The notes below the pieces were generated by a model. That model saw nothing but the letters and a program-made list of their open reading frames with translations, did no database searches and was not told the origin of the DNA. A stretch of 32,077 nucleotides of DNA from Deltaproteobacteria bacterium (GTDB lineage Bacteria > Desulfobacterota > RBG-13-43-22): positions 1-32,077 of the forward strand of contig JACRBX010000261.1 of assembly GCA_016219225.1 (NCBI GenBank), read 5' to 3'. Each line of letters starts with the position of its first letter. The first letter of the stretch is position 1. This document shows, piece after piece, positions 7,783 to 16,336 of the stretch. The position numbers and the translations under genes are program-made.

Positions 7783-8001
7783 TGATTCGATATTCAATAT
7801 TCGTATTTCCGAACTACCTCTCATGCCCCATAAGGGCGCTACGGGGCATGAAAGCAGGTCTGCAGAAGGCTATAGGCTATAGGCAATGGGCAATAAGTAA
7901 AAAGATTTTTCGGATTTTTCTTTTCCTATAGCCTATAGCCTCTTGCCTCTTGCCTATCTCCTGTTTTTCCGATCTTGGACCTTAAACCTTGGACCTTGAA
8001 C
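7783..8001. repeat. Several heptamer arrays in the bioF-bioD gap
   Basis: The gap holds three sets. GGCTATA x2, GGCAATG, GGCAATA (7868-7895) face CCTATAG x2, CCTCTTG x2 (7925-7952), which form the complementary arm of a hairpin. CTTGGAC, CTTAAAC, CTTGGAC, CTTGAAC follow (7974-8001). GATTCGATATTCAATATTCG near 7784-7803 echoes the 14-mer beside the bioD stop. No coding signal was found. Confidence 0.8.
7821..7851. repeat. Perfect 9-bp inverted repeat TCATGCCCC / GGGGCATGA
   Basis: Arms at 7821-7829 and 7843-7851 enclose a 13-nt loop. A hairpin in the bioF-bioD transcript is possible. No U-tract follows on either strand, so it is not a classical terminator. GGGGCATG also occurs at 11-18. Confidence 0.65.
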
Positions 8002-8013
8002 CTACTTTTCTTA

Positions 8014-9186
8014 TTAAAACACCTTCCCCAAAGCATCCAACAAGATATCCAGGTGTTCTTTGGTGTGCGTAGCCATCAAACTGATCCGCAAACGGCTTTC
8101 GTTCTCAGGGACCGTAGGAGGCCGGATGGCCGGAATAAAAATGCCTTCTTCCCACAAGGCCTTGGAAACAGCCAGTGTTTTTTCCTCTGTGCCGGTTATG
8201 ATCGAAAAAATCGGGACAGAACAGGGTTGGGGATCGATCCCTAAGGTTTCCAATCCTTTTTGAAAATAGGCCATATTCTCCCGGAGCCGGTCCAGCCATA
8301 AGGGTTCTTCCTGAAGGATGCCCAGGGCGGTCAATCCGGAAGCACAAACCGAAGGCGGCAGGGCCGTAGAGTAAATCAAGGTTCGGGCCTTGTTCCTTAA
8401 AAAAGCAACCATGATTTCCGGACCGCTGATAAAACCACCCAGACAGCCCAAAGCTTTGCTGAAGGTCCCCATGGTTAATAGATCTTGCGCCGGCATTTTC
8501 CAAAAAGCAGCCGATCCCTTCCCACCCGGTCCCAGAACACCGGTGGCGTGGGCATCATCCACTAAAACCAGGGCCTCGTACTTCCTGGCCAACCGGAGTA
8601 AGTCCGGTAAGGGGGCCAGGTCCCCGTCCATGCTGAAGACCCCGTCGGTAACAATGAGTACTTTTGAGCCCGGTTTTCTTTGGGCCGAGCGCAGCCTGGA
8701 TTCCAGGACCTCCATTTGTAAATGGGGATAGATGACGACCTGGGCCCGGCTCAATCGGCAGGCATCGACAATACTGGCATGGTTCAGGGAGTCGCTGAAG
8801 ATCAGGTCATCCTCTCCGGCCAAAGCGGGGATAGTGCCCAGGTGGGTCAGATACCCGGAAGAAAAGACCAGGGCCGCCTCGCTCTCTTTGAAGGCCGCCA
8901 TCTCCTGCTCAAGCCGGTGGTGCAGACGATGATTCCCCGAAACCAGACGGGAAGCCCCCATGCCTGTTCCATACTGTTCTATCGCCTCTTTGGTTTTTCG
9001 GATCATCAAGGGATGGGCGGCCAGGCCCAGATAATCATTGGAGGCAAAAAGGAGCAGGGAACGGCCGTTGATCCGGATGGTCGGTCCCACAGGACCTTCA
9101 AGTACCAGTAAGGACCGGAAGCGGTTCTGTCCTTTGATTCGGCTTAATTCTTTTTGAAAGAACTGAATAAAAGAAGAAGAGACCAT
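8014..9186 (-). CDS. bioF: 8-amino-7-oxononanoate synthase
   Basis: The 390-residue alpha-oxoamine synthase has LLFASNDYLGLAAHP, GTGMGASRLVSGNHRLHHRLE, SDSLNHASIVDACRLS, VTDGVFSMDGDLAPLP, LVDDAHATGVLGPGGKG (D210/H213 region) and the PLP lysine K244 in MGTFSKALGCLGGF. It condenses pimeloyl-thioester with L-alanine, releasing CO2, to give 8-amino-7-oxononanoate (KAPA). Length equals the family norm. The genetic context (bioB, bioA upstream, bioD downstream) separates it from KBL or ALA synthase relatives. A GGAA-type ribosome site is weak. The 5' gap of 96 nt to bioA holds a GAATTCA heptamer array. Confidence 0.93.
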   Translation of the reverse strand: MVSSSFIQFFQKELSRIKGQNRFRSLLVLEGPVGPTIRINGRSLLLFASNDYLGLAAHPLMIRKTKEAIEQYGTGMGASRLVSGNHRLHHRLEQEMAAFKESEAALVFSSGYLTHLGTIPALAGEDDLIFSDSLNHASIVDACRLSRAQVVIYPHLQMEVLESRLRSAQRKPGSKVLIVTDGVFSMDGDLAPLPDLLRLARKYEALVLVDDAHATGVLGPGGKGSAAFWKMPAQDLLTMGTFSKALGCLGGFISGPEIMVAFLRNKARTLIYSTALPPSVCASGLTALGILQEEPLWLDRLRENMAYFQKGLETLGIDPQPCSVPIFSIITGTEEKTLAVSKALWEEGIFIPAIRPPTVPENESRLRISLMATHTKEHLDILLDALGKVF

Positions 9187-9195
9187 AAATTCCGA

Positions 9196-9260
9196 GAATT
9201 CAGAATTCAGAATTCAGAATAAATCCAAAATCCCTTTGGATTCATCCTCATTCTGAATTC
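9196..9260. repeat. GAATTCA heptamer array with inverted partner
   Basis: GAATTCA x3 and GAATAAA run from 9196 to 9223. Near 9250-9263 the complementary word recurs (TTCTGAATTCTGG), giving a possible hairpin inside the bioA-bioF spacer. Confidence 0.75.
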
Positions 9261-9282
9261 TGGCTCCTGGATTTAAAAATTT

Positions 9283-10659
9283 TCAAATATCGTTAAAAGT
9301 GATCTTTTTAATGGCCTGAAAGGTCCCAGCCACCAGCTCTTTTAACCCTTTTAAGGAGATGGTCAGGGGCGGCATCAGGACGATCACATCGCCCAGGGGC
9401 CGGATGATAATCCCCTGTTTCCGGGCTTCCATAATGACTTGATAGCCCATCCTTTCCTGCACAGGAAAAGGTCCCCTGGTTTTTTTATCCTTAACCAGTT
9501 CAATGCCCACCATAAACCCCTTTTGCCGTACCTCTCCGACTTGAGGAAGGTCCCGGAAGGGGATGAGGGCCTGTTCCAGCCAGCGGATCTTTTTTTGCAA
9601 TTCGGGGAAAAAGGTCTCTTTTCCCATCAATTCAAGATTGGCCAGGGCCACGGCGCAGGCCAGGGGATTGCCGGTGTAGGTGTGGCCATGATAAAAGGTT
9701 TTGGCCTCTTCCACCTTGCCTAAAAAGGCCCGATAAATCTTTTCGGTAGCCAGGGTGGCGGCCAGGGGCAGGTAGCCGCCGGTCAGGCCTTTCCCGAGGC
9801 ATAACAAATCCGGACTGATCCCTTCCTGTTCACAGGCAAACAGGGTCCCGGTCCGGCCGAATCCCACAGCCACCTCATCGGCAATGAGGAGAATGTTATG
9901 TTTTGTGCATAATTCCCGGACCCTTTTTAAATACCCGCCGGGATAACCAATCATGCCGGCCGCACCCTGGACCAGGGGTTCAAGAATAAAGGCCGCCACC
10001 CCCTCCCTATGCCTTTCCATTAATTGTCCCAGACGGTCCAGGCAGGCCATTTGACAACGGACGGGATCTTTTTTTAACGAACAGCGGTAACAATAGGGGG
10101 AAGGGGCCTGATAGGTCTTGAAAAGCAAGGGTCGATAGACCTGGTGAAAAAGGGGGATCCCGCCCACACTGACGGCCCCCACCGTGTCCCCGTGATAGGC
10201 ATTTTCCAGGCAGATAAAGGATTTTTTTTGGGGCTTCCCCCGGTTGGCCCAGTATTGAAAGGCCATCTTGAGGGCGATCTCCACGGCCGTGGAGCCGCTG
10301 TCCGAATAAAAGACCCTTTTCAGGCCTTTGGGTGCAATCCCGATCAGTTCCTTGGCCAGGATAACGGCTGGGGGATGGGCAAGTCCTAATAACGTCGAAT
10401 GGCTGATCCGGTTGATCTGGGCCTTCAGGGCCCCATCCAACTTTGGATGGCCGTGGCCATGGACCGTCACCCAGAGAGAGGAAACCCCATCGATATACCA
10501 GCGGCCTTCCGTATCCTGAAGCCGATAGCCCTTGCCCCGCTGGATGACCAGAGGCTTTTCCTTTTCCCAATATTGCTGGGGGGTAAAGGGATGCCAGAGG
10601 TATTGATGGTCCCAGGCGGTAAGGTTTCGGGTATCGGGAATGGGGGGATTGGTTTTCAT
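9283..10659 (-). CDS. bioA: Adenosylmethionine--8-amino-7-oxononanoate aminotransferase
   Basis: The 458-residue class-III aminotransferase shows LWHPFTPQQYW (substrate-side start typical of BioA), SSLWVTVHGHGHP, FYSDSGSTAVEIALKMA, the aspartate of ADEVAVGFGRTG (D261) and the PLP lysine K290 in CLGKGLTGGYLPLAATLA. It makes 7,8-diaminopelargonate from KAPA with SAM (usually) as amino donor. A region with several cysteines (CYRCSLKKDPVRCQMAC, residues 190-206) is present as in related bacterial BioA proteins. AGAGG lies upstream of the ATG. It sits 94 nt downstream of bioB. Confidence 0.94.
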   Translation of the reverse strand: MKTNPPIPDTRNLTAWDHQYLWHPFTPQQYWEKEKPLVIQRGKGYRLQDTEGRWYIDGVSSLWVTVHGHGHPKLDGALKAQINRISHSTLLGLAHPPAVILAKELIGIAPKGLKRVFYSDSGSTAVEIALKMAFQYWANRGKPQKKSFICLENAYHGDTVGAVSVGGIPLFHQVYRPLLFKTYQAPSPYCYRCSLKKDPVRCQMACLDRLGQLMERHREGVAAFILEPLVQGAAGMIGYPGGYLKRVRELCTKHNILLIADEVAVGFGRTGTLFACEQEGISPDLLCLGKGLTGGYLPLAATLATEKIYRAFLGKVEEAKTFYHGHTYTGNPLACAVALANLELMGKETFFPELQKKIRWLEQALIPFRDLPQVGEVRQKGFMVGIELVKDKKTRGPFPVQERMGYQVIMEARKQGIIIRPLGDVIVLMPPLTISLKGLKELVAGTFQAIKKITFNDI

Positions 10660-10707
10660 CGCAACCTCTTATGTCAGCAATCAATATTAATTATTTTTTC
10701 TTTCTTT

Positions 10708-10755
10708 GAGTTTTCGGCTTTTTTCGCCGAACTCTCAACTCCGAACTCCGAACTT
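10708..10755. repeat. CGAACTC heptamer array adjoining the bioB stop codon
   Basis: CGAACTC, TCAACTC, CGAACTC, CGAACTT (10728-10755) abut the bioB stop (10754-10756). Just left, GAGTTTTCGGC (10708-10718) can pair with GCCGAACTC across a T-rich loop. Confidence 0.75.
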
Positions 10756-11737
10756 AACCTCTCGGTACAAGTCCCAGGTCCCTGATCTCCTGGACATCCA
10801 CCTGGGGGCTTCTGCCCTCGGTAGTCAAATAGTTCCCGATCATCGTCCCGTTGCAACCGGCCAGATACATCAGGGGCTGCAATGTGCGGAGCCCCTTTTC
10901 CCGGCCGCCGCAGGTCCGGATATCGGCCTCGGGTAGTAAGAAGCGAAACAAGGCGATGGTCTGTAAACATTCAAGCGGGGTCAGGGTTGGACGGTTTTCC
11001 AGGGGCGTGCCCGGTATAGGGTTTAAAAAATTCACAGGAACGGAATCCACCCCCAAGGCCTTCAGGGTAAAAGCCATCTCTATCCTCTGTTTCATGGTCT
11101 CGCCCAGGCCGAAGATACCGCCGGAACAGATACGCCAGCCGGCCTCCCTGGCTGTTTGAATGGTCTTGGCCCTGGCTTCAAAAGGATGGGTGGTGCAGAT
11201 GGAGGGATAAAAGCTGGAGGCTGTTTCAATATTGTGATGATACGAAACCAAACCGGCCTGTTTTAAGGCCTGGACCATCTCCGGGGTGAGAAGCCCCAGC
11301 GAAGCACAGGGACTGATTTTACCTTCCCGAGTCAGAGTTGCAATAACCTGGCAGACCCGGTCTAATTCCTCCGGTTTGGAAAGGGAGCGCCCGCTGGTCA
11401 CAATGCCAAACCGCCCGGCCTGGTTCTTATATGCCTTTTCAGCAGCTTCCAGCAGCTCTCCGACCTCCATGAGAGGATAATGGGGGGCCTCGGTGGGATA
11501 CCTTACGGATTGGGCACAAAAGGTACAGTCTTCGGAACAGCGCCCTGATTTGGCGTTGATAATAGCGCACAGATCGACGGTCGCACCTTTATATTTCTGC
11601 CTGATTTTATTGGCCCAGAAAATAAGGTCGAATATCTGTTCCGGCCCGTTCAGTTCAGCCAACCGCCCGGCTTCGGTTTGACTGAGGGATTCTCCGGCTA
11701 AAACTTTTTCCCCCAAAAGGGCGATACTATTTTCCAA
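10754..11737 (-). CDS. bioB: Biotin synthase (radical SAM)
   Basis: The 327-residue radical-SAM enzyme carries the [4Fe-4S] motif C67-x3-C71-x2-C74 in SGRCSEDCTFCAQSVRY. Further BioB motifs are YHHNIETASSFYP, CSGGIFGLGETMKQRIEMA, VNFLNPIPGTPLE and RTCGGRE, and ligands of the auxiliary [2Fe-2S] cluster are present. It inserts sulfur into dethiobiotin. Translation starts at TTG 11737, five bases after a strong GGAGGG site; no better start exists. It is first in the bio operon, and a BirA-like dyad overlaps its promoter, indicating repression by biotin. Confidence 0.95.
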   Translation of the reverse strand: MENSIALLGEKVLAGESLSQTEAGRLAELNGPEQIFDLIFWANKIRQKYKGATVDLCAIINAKSGRCSEDCTFCAQSVRYPTEAPHYPLMEVGELLEAAEKAYKNQAGRFGIVTSGRSLSKPEELDRVCQVIATLTREGKISPCASLGLLTPEMVQALKQAGLVSYHHNIETASSFYPSICTTHPFEARAKTIQTAREAGWRICSGGIFGLGETMKQRIEMAFTLKALGVDSVPVNFLNPIPGTPLENRPTLTPLECLQTIALFRFLLPEADIRTCGGREKGLRTLQPLMYLAGCNGTMIGNYLTTEGRSPQVDVQEIRDLGLVPRG

Positions 11738-11750
11738 TGGACCCTCCAGT

Positions 11751-11780
11751 AGTTAACCGTTAAAAATAATTTGGTTAACT
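11751..11780 (-). promoter_or_regulatory. BirA-type biotin operator
   Basis: AGTTAACC (11751-11758), a 14-nt AT-rich spacer and GGTTAACT (11773-11780) form a perfect inverted repeat. It matches the known BirA operator pattern (TTGTTAACC, 14-15 nt, GGTTAACAA) in core and spacing. It touches the -10 of the bioB promoter and ends 13 nt before the TTG start. Confidence 0.8.
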
Positions 11781-11809
11781 ATTTACAGGAAAGGAATCCC
11801 TTTTGTCAA
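11780..11809 (-). promoter_or_regulatory. bioB promoter
   Basis: On the minus strand TTGACA (plus 11804-11809) is followed after 18 nt by TAAATA (plus 11780-11785). The -10 meets the BirA dyad, the expected arrangement for repression. The promoter lies inside the 3' end of the RelE-like ORF. Confidence 0.6.
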
Positions 11810-12103
11810 GAAATAATCCAAGCAATTTCGTAAGGCAATTACCCCTGGTTCCGGACCATATTCAAAGGTGACCCTAAGATCCTTGGAGGCATAAGCGATA
11901 TACACATCTTCCCCACCAAGGGGATATTTGCCTTTAATGTTTTTGGCTTTGTGCACTTGGAGGGATGGATGTCGAGGATTTTTGGCAAGAAATCGCACGG
12001 ACTTATCGATCAATTTCCTTTCCTCAGATCCAAGTCGGGAATAGCTTTCCAGAAAAAAGACCTCGAAGAAAAGATCAAGGGGAAAAAACCAGGGGCAAAG
12101 CAC
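11783..12103 (-). CDS. RelE/ParE-superfamily toxin-like protein, no antitoxin seen
   Basis: The conserved part (about residues 16-105) runs FEVFFLESYSRLGSEERKLIDKSVRFLAKNPRHPSLQVHKAKNIKGK...YIAYASKDLRVTFEYGPEPGVIALRNC, with the RelE/YafQ/HigB-like helix pair and terminal beta strands. Such toxins are mRNA interferases acting at the ribosome. The start is unclear: the only in-frame start is GTG 12103, too close to its purine tract, and the first 14 residues look non-native. A short frame (ATG near 12133, after GGGAG) gives an 18-residue peptide that stops just before it. No antitoxin gene is recognisable, so this is an orphan or decayed module. Its 3' end hosts the bioB promoter. Confidence 0.6.
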   Translation of the reverse strand: MLCPWFFPLDLFFEVFFLESYSRLGSEERKLIDKSVRFLAKNPRHPSLQVHKAKNIKGKYPLGGEDVYIAYASKDLRVTFEYGPEPGVIALRNCLDYFLTKGIPFL

Positions 12104-12145
12104 CTTTCTCTTGACCCGCCATCCACTCCATTTTATACTCCCTGA

Positions 12146-12508
12146 CTAATAAAAAAAGCCAATGCCTGTCAGGTGGCGACAATAAGTGTAGACTACCGCT
12201 CCAGGACTATGGAATGGTTTCATGAAAATTACGCTCCCAGGGAAAAGTGGCGCCATCCCGAGGTATCCCCGCTCTACGCCGACCTGAAGGGCCTGCCAAG
12301 CGCCCTTTTTACCGTTGGCACCCCTGACCCTCTGCTGGACGATTCCCTTTTTATGTATTCCCGCTGGGTCGCCGCCGGCAATGAGGCCGATCTGGCCCTC
12401 TACCCCGGGGGCATTCATGTCTTTAATCTTTTTCCCATCCGACTGGCCGAAATGGCCAATGCCCGAATCAGGGATTTTATCAAGAAGAGATCAACAGGAA
12501 TTTCCTGA
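12146..12508 (+). pseudogene. Remnant of an HSL-type alpha/beta-hydrolase
   Basis: After an in-frame TGA (12143), the frame reads ANACQVATISVDYR, like the LAN..GCVVVSVDYRLAPE strand of hormone-sensitive-lipase-type esterases. It jumps directly to a C-terminal part: EKWRHPEVSPLYADLKGLPSA, the acid residue in VGTPDPLLDD and the catalytic histidine in GGIHVFNLFP. The oxyanion HGGG and nucleophile GDSAGG segments are missing, so the 5' part and an internal block are both deleted. The product cannot be an active esterase. GTG 12173 could start a 111-residue peptide, with little support. It lies between the orphan toxin and the MCP gene. Confidence 0.75.
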
Positions 12509-12574
12509 TTCGTCGGTCCTGCCACCTTTTGTTTGATCAGGCGGGGCATTCCTTCTGTATCGGTCCGACCTTCC

Positions 12575-14179
12575 CTAAAAATCCCGGAAATCCCCTGCAT
12601 CCATAGGGATTACCTGGCTTGGGTTCACTTCCTTTGCCTTCCGGGTTTGTTTTATCTTCTTTTCAGGCTGATGCTCAATCGCCCTGTTGGAACGGTGGAC
12701 TCCGACCAAACGGGGATCCTTGCCGGGTTTTGGCCCCTGGCCGATTCCATTTCCACCCATAATCACCACCAGTTCACCAACGAAGCCTTTCAACGACTCG
12801 GCCTGGGTAGTCATCTCTTCGGCCGTGGAAGCCGATTCTTCGGCACTGGCGGCATTTTTCTGAACCACCTTGTCCATTTCTGCTACGGCCTTGTTGATTT
12901 GATTAACACCCTGATCCTGTTCACTGGTAGCGGCCGAGATATCCCCCACCAGTTCACCGACCTTCCTGGCCCCTGAGGCCACCTTGACAAAGGCTTCGTT
13001 GGTCCTGGCAACCGTATTCGATCCGTTCTTTATTTTTTTAACGGTATCTTCAATTAAATTTGCCGTATTCCTGGCGGCCGTTGCGGCCCGCATGGCCAAA
13101 TTCCTTACCTCATCGGCCACCACTGCAAATCCGGCACCGGCCTCCCCGGCCCGGGCCGCCTCTACTGCCGCATTCAAGGCCAGGAGATTGGTTTGAAAAG
13201 CGATTTCATCAATCGTCTTGACGATCTTGGCCGTCTCTTCACTGGCTGTGGAGATCTCTTTCATCGACTCGGTCAGATCCGACATCGAGTTATTGGCATC
13301 GTCAACAACCCGACTCGTTTCTGCCATCAAGGTATTGGCCTGATTGGCGTTGTCGGCATTCTGTCTGGTCATGGAAGTCATCTCCTCAATCGAGGAAGAG
13401 GTCTCTTCGAGACCCGCGGCCTGCTCCGAGGCCCCTTGGGCAAGTTGTTGACTGGTTGACGAAACATCCGCGGAGACCATGGCGACCTGCTGTGCCGTGC
13501 TTTGAAGGCCGGCAATGATGCCGACCATCTTCCGGACAATCCGAAACTCGACAAAATACCAGGTCAGGGATAACGACAGGGCAATGATCGCAATGGCCAA
13601 AGCAATCAGAAAGATTCCCCTTTGGCGAATAGTGGTTGAAGCCTCCGCTTCTGTCCTTTTAAATCGCTCATTGGCCAATTTGACTACCTCATCAATAGCC
13701 AGCCGGTGTTCCTGATATTTTACGCTGAGGGTACCCCTTATTAAATTCTGGGCCTTCTCCCTGTCACCCTGCAGGATAGCCGGAAGAAAGTCGTGATTTA
13801 CAATTTGGAAGAATTCTTTGGCCGGTTGATAGGACTTTACGACCATTTGGTCTTTCAATTTCCCATCAGGCAGATTTTTTAACCAAAACCCGTGTCGCTC
13901 TTCAAATTCCCCGGATAGGTTTTTAACCTTTTGAAACAAATCCTTCAACTTTCCATTGTCCTTTTCCTCCATGATTTCATATAACAGCAGGCGGGATTCA
14001 ATGATGTATTCAGGCGGCGGCAGGATGTCCGCGATGAGGTCTTTATCCAGCACTATTTTTTCATAATACGCTCCGTTTACTTTTACCACATTCAATGTGT
14101 TCCAGGTAATCAAGCCGAAAATGATGAAGCCGATTACGCAGATTCCGGGAATGGAAAGAAGTTTTAATTTTAAGCTCAT
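12575..14179 (-). CDS. Methyl-accepting chemotaxis protein
   Basis: The 534-residue receptor has TM1 (about residues 9-28), a periplasmic four-helix-bundle-type sensor (about 30-187), TM2 (about 188-208) and a long cytoplasmic signalling coiled coil. The hairpin tip [24 protein letters not shown]...[12 protein letters not shown] is intact and would contact CheA/CheW; candidate methylation helices ([19 protein letters not shown] and the [13 protein letters not shown] counterpart) flank it. A recognisable HAMP domain is weak or very short. The C-terminus ends [11 protein letters not shown]. The ATG at 14179 has AAGGAG 7 nt upstream; a longer start at 14239 is unlikely. No che genes are nearby, so it is a stand-alone receptor of unknown ligand. 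Confidence 0.93.
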   Translation of the reverse strand: MSLKLKLLSIPGICVIGFIIFGLITWNTLNVVKVNGAYYEKIVLDKDLIADILPPPEYIIESRLLLYEIMEEKDNGKLKDLFQKVKNLSGEFEERHGFWLKNLPDGKLKDQMVVKSYQPAKEFFQIVNHDFLPAILQGDREKAQNLIRGTLSVKYQEHRLAIDEVVKLANERFKRTEAEASTTIRQRGIFLIALAIAIIALSLSLTWYFVEFRIVRKMVGIIAGLQSTAQQVAMVSADVSSTSQQLAQGASEQAAGLEETSSSIEEMTSMTRQNADNANQANTLMAETSRVVDDANNSMSDLTESMKEISTASEETAKIVKTIDEIAFQTNLLALNAAVEAARAGEAGAGFAVVADEVRNLAMRAATAARNTANLIEDTVKKIKNGSNTVARTNEAFVKVASGARKVGELVGDISAATSEQDQGVNQINKAVAEMDKVVQKNAASAEESASTAEEMTTQAESLKGFVGELVVIMGGNGIGQGPKPGKDPRLVGVHRSNRAIEHQPEKKIKQTRKAKEVNPSQVIPMDAGDFRDF

Positions 14180-14312
14180 GATGCCGCTCCTTTTTGTGAA
14201 TGATTCTTTTAGCCTGCCTGTCACAATTATTTTCGACATTTTTTTAAAAAAACTTAAATCCTATCTAAGGGATTAAGTATGGTCTTGACTCTTATTACCT
14301 AAGGAATTAGTC

Positions 14313-15730
14313 ATGAGCAGATTGGAAACAACGGATATTTGGCGTTTGGGGGTTCTGGAAATCGCCCAGGCGGTTCGCCATAAAGAACTCTCCTGTCGGG
14401 AGGTGATCCAGGCCCATCTCCATCGCATAGAGGCGGTCAACCCAAAGGTCAATGCCATAACCGTTGTCCTACGGGAAGAGGCTCTTCGCCTGGCCCAGGA
14501 GGCGGATCAAAAGTTGGCTCAAGGAGTCGAAGTCGGACCGCTATGCGGGGTTCCCATGACCATCAAGGAAAACATCGATTTGGTCGGATCAGCGACCACC
14601 TGCGGTATCCCCATGATGAAGGAGGCCCTCCCTCCAAGGGATGCCCCCCATGTGGTGCAGCTCAAAAGGGCCGGGGCCATACCGATCGGCAGAACCAACA
14701 TCCCCGATTTAGGTTTAAGACCCACACCGGGAATCGGTTATGGGGGAAGACCTTGAACCCCTGGGACCCGTCACGCACCCCGGGTGGATCGAGCGGCGGC
14801 GATGCCGTCGCAGTGGCCACCGGAATGGTCCCCTTGGGCATCGGTAATGATTATGGGGGATCTCTCCGCTGCCCGGCCCAATTCTGCGGGACTGCAACGG
14901 TTCGGCCGACCCTGGGTCGGGTTCCGGATCACATATCCCTGATGCCCGCTGAGCCGGCAATCACCCTTCAACTTTTTATGGTCCAAGGGCCTATAACCAG
15001 GCAGGTGCGTGATCTCAAGGCCGTTCTCAAAGAAATGAGCGGTCCCGATGCCCGTGATCCCCGGTGGGTGCCGGCGCCTTTGCAGGGACCGACCCTTCCC
15101 CGGCCAATAGGGATCGCCGTAACCACGGATCCCGGAGGACAAGGAACAGACCCGGCGATTGCCGACAAGGTACGAAAAGCCGCTCGCTTGCTCATGGATG
15201 CCAGCTATAGGGTCGAAGAAGTGGAACCCTCTTCCGTCATGGAGGCCATGAATCGGTGGCTCGAAGCAACCGGCGCCGAACTCCAGGCCCTGATGGGGCC
15301 TGAAATAGAATCCTATATGTCACCAGACGCCTTGAAATTCTTGAAGTATTGGATAGAGGTTTTCCCTGAAAATAATCTTATGGCTTACATGCAGAGTCTG
15401 GCCGAGAGAAACCGGATAGCCCGGGAGTGGGCGCAGTTCCAGGAACACCATCCGCTGCTGCTCGGTCCGGTCAATACCATCCAACCCTTCAAAGTGGGAT
15501 ATGACATTTTAAGCAGGGAGTCCTTTCAAGAGGTCATTCTTTCTTTCCGGCTCAATATGACGGTCAATCTGCTGGGGCTGCCCTCGGTAGTGGTGCCGGT
15601 CGGTTTGGTCGATGGATTGCCCCAAGCGGTGCAAATCATCGGCCCGCGCTTCAGAGAAGACCTCTGCCTGGGGGCCGCCGAACTCATCGAGGGAAGCATT
15701 GGATCCCTGACCCCAATTGATCCCAAGTGA
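14313..15730 (+). pseudogene. Amidase-signature family enzyme, frameshifted
   Basis: Two frames together make one amidase of about 470 residues. The first (14313-14756) holds the N-terminus and catalytic Lys85 (GVPMTIKENIDL). The second, entered near 14740, holds NPWDPSRTPGGSSGGDAVAV (cis-Ser loop) and DYGGSLRCPAQFCG (nucleophile Ser), then runs to 15730. The break is at a run of five G (14742-14746): one more G, or two fewer, restores the expected YGKTLNPWD. All catalytic Ser-Ser-Lys residues are otherwise kept, so the lesion is recent or a sequencing error. AAGGAA precedes ATG 14313. The substrate cannot be predicted. Confidence 0.85.
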
Positions 15731-16005
15731 TGGTTTGTCTTGAACAGATTGTCCTTCTTCGAAGATAAACTTCTCCCATGAAACTCCGCATTTTGCGGGT
15801 CTCCTGATCGTGAGAGATTCATAAGGGCCGACAGGGAATTATCACGGCAATCGTCATTGCAGTCTTTGCCGATTTTCCTGATCAAAAACACTGCACCCGG
15901 CAGAGATTCCTTTTCTTCCGAAAAGGCCGGGCCTGCAAAGGTTAAGAGGAAAAATAGCACTAACAAAAACAGAACGAATAAGGCTTTCTCTGTCTTAATA
16001 ACCAA
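15526..16005 (-). CDS. Doubtful secreted protein, partly antisense to amidase
   Basis: From a TTG at 16005, preceded by GGAAGG at 7 nt, the frame encodes KTEKALFVLFLLVLFFLLTF then AGPAFSEEKE, a textbook signal peptide with AFS cleavage site. The following 35 residues include CNDDC. Further on the frame becomes unconvincing and runs 205 nt into the amidase coding region on the opposite strand. It may be a remnant whose true 3' end is lost or shifted. No family recognised. Confidence 0.25.
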   Translation of the reverse strand: MVIKTEKALFVLFLLVLFFLLTFAGPAFSEEKESLPGAVFLIRKIGKDCNDDCRDNSLSALMNLSRSGDPQNAEFHGRSLSSKKDNLFKTNHHLGSIGVRDPMLPSMSSAAPRQRSSLKRGPMICTAWGNPSTKPTGTTTEGSPSRLTVILSRKERMTS

Positions 16006-16118
16006 ATCAATTTCCTTCCAATGAATCGGAAAATCGATAGGCTGCCTTCCCATCCGGCCGAGCTGTGTTGAGATCTTGATTTTAATAAAACTCATCAACA
16101 AAATGGGAGCACCCCTCA

Positions 16119-16328
16119 TTAAGGATCGGGCCGGTACTCCAGAATATCCCCCGGCTGGCAATCCAGGTACTTGCAAATGGCATTCAGGGTAGACAGACGA
16201 ATGCCTTTTACCTTCCCCGTTTTGATGAGCGACAGATTCTGATCGGTGATCCCAATAAACTCGGCCAGCTCTTTCGATCTGACTTTCCGTTTGGCGAGCA
16301 TGACGTCCAGGTTAATGATGATGGCCAT
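16119..16328 (-). CDS. Small XRE/Cro-type HTH regulator
   Basis: The 69-residue protein is almost entirely a Cro/CI helix-turn-helix: VMLAKRKVRSKELAEFIGITDQNLSLIKTGKVKGIRLSTLNAICKYLDCQPGDILEY, resembling the YozG-like regulators that accompany DUF2975 membrane proteins. AAGGGG precedes its ATG. It begins 8 nt after the DUF2975 stop, so both are on one transcript from the promoter at 16906-16934. The dyad over that promoter is a plausible self-binding site. Its regulatory target beyond this locus is unknown. Confidence 0.88.
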   Translation of the reverse strand: MAIIINLDVMLAKRKVRSKELAEFIGITDQNLSLIKTGKVKGIRLSTLNAICKYLDCQPGDILEYRPDP

Positions 16329-16336
16329 ATCCCCCC

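Noticed and set aside
7821-7851. Rho-independent terminator between bioF and bioD
   Set aside because: The hairpin is perfect but no T-run follows it on either strand.
10007-10684. 225-residue minus-strand frame inside bioA
   Set aside because: Out-of-frame shadow of bioA, proline- and arginine-rich, no domain.
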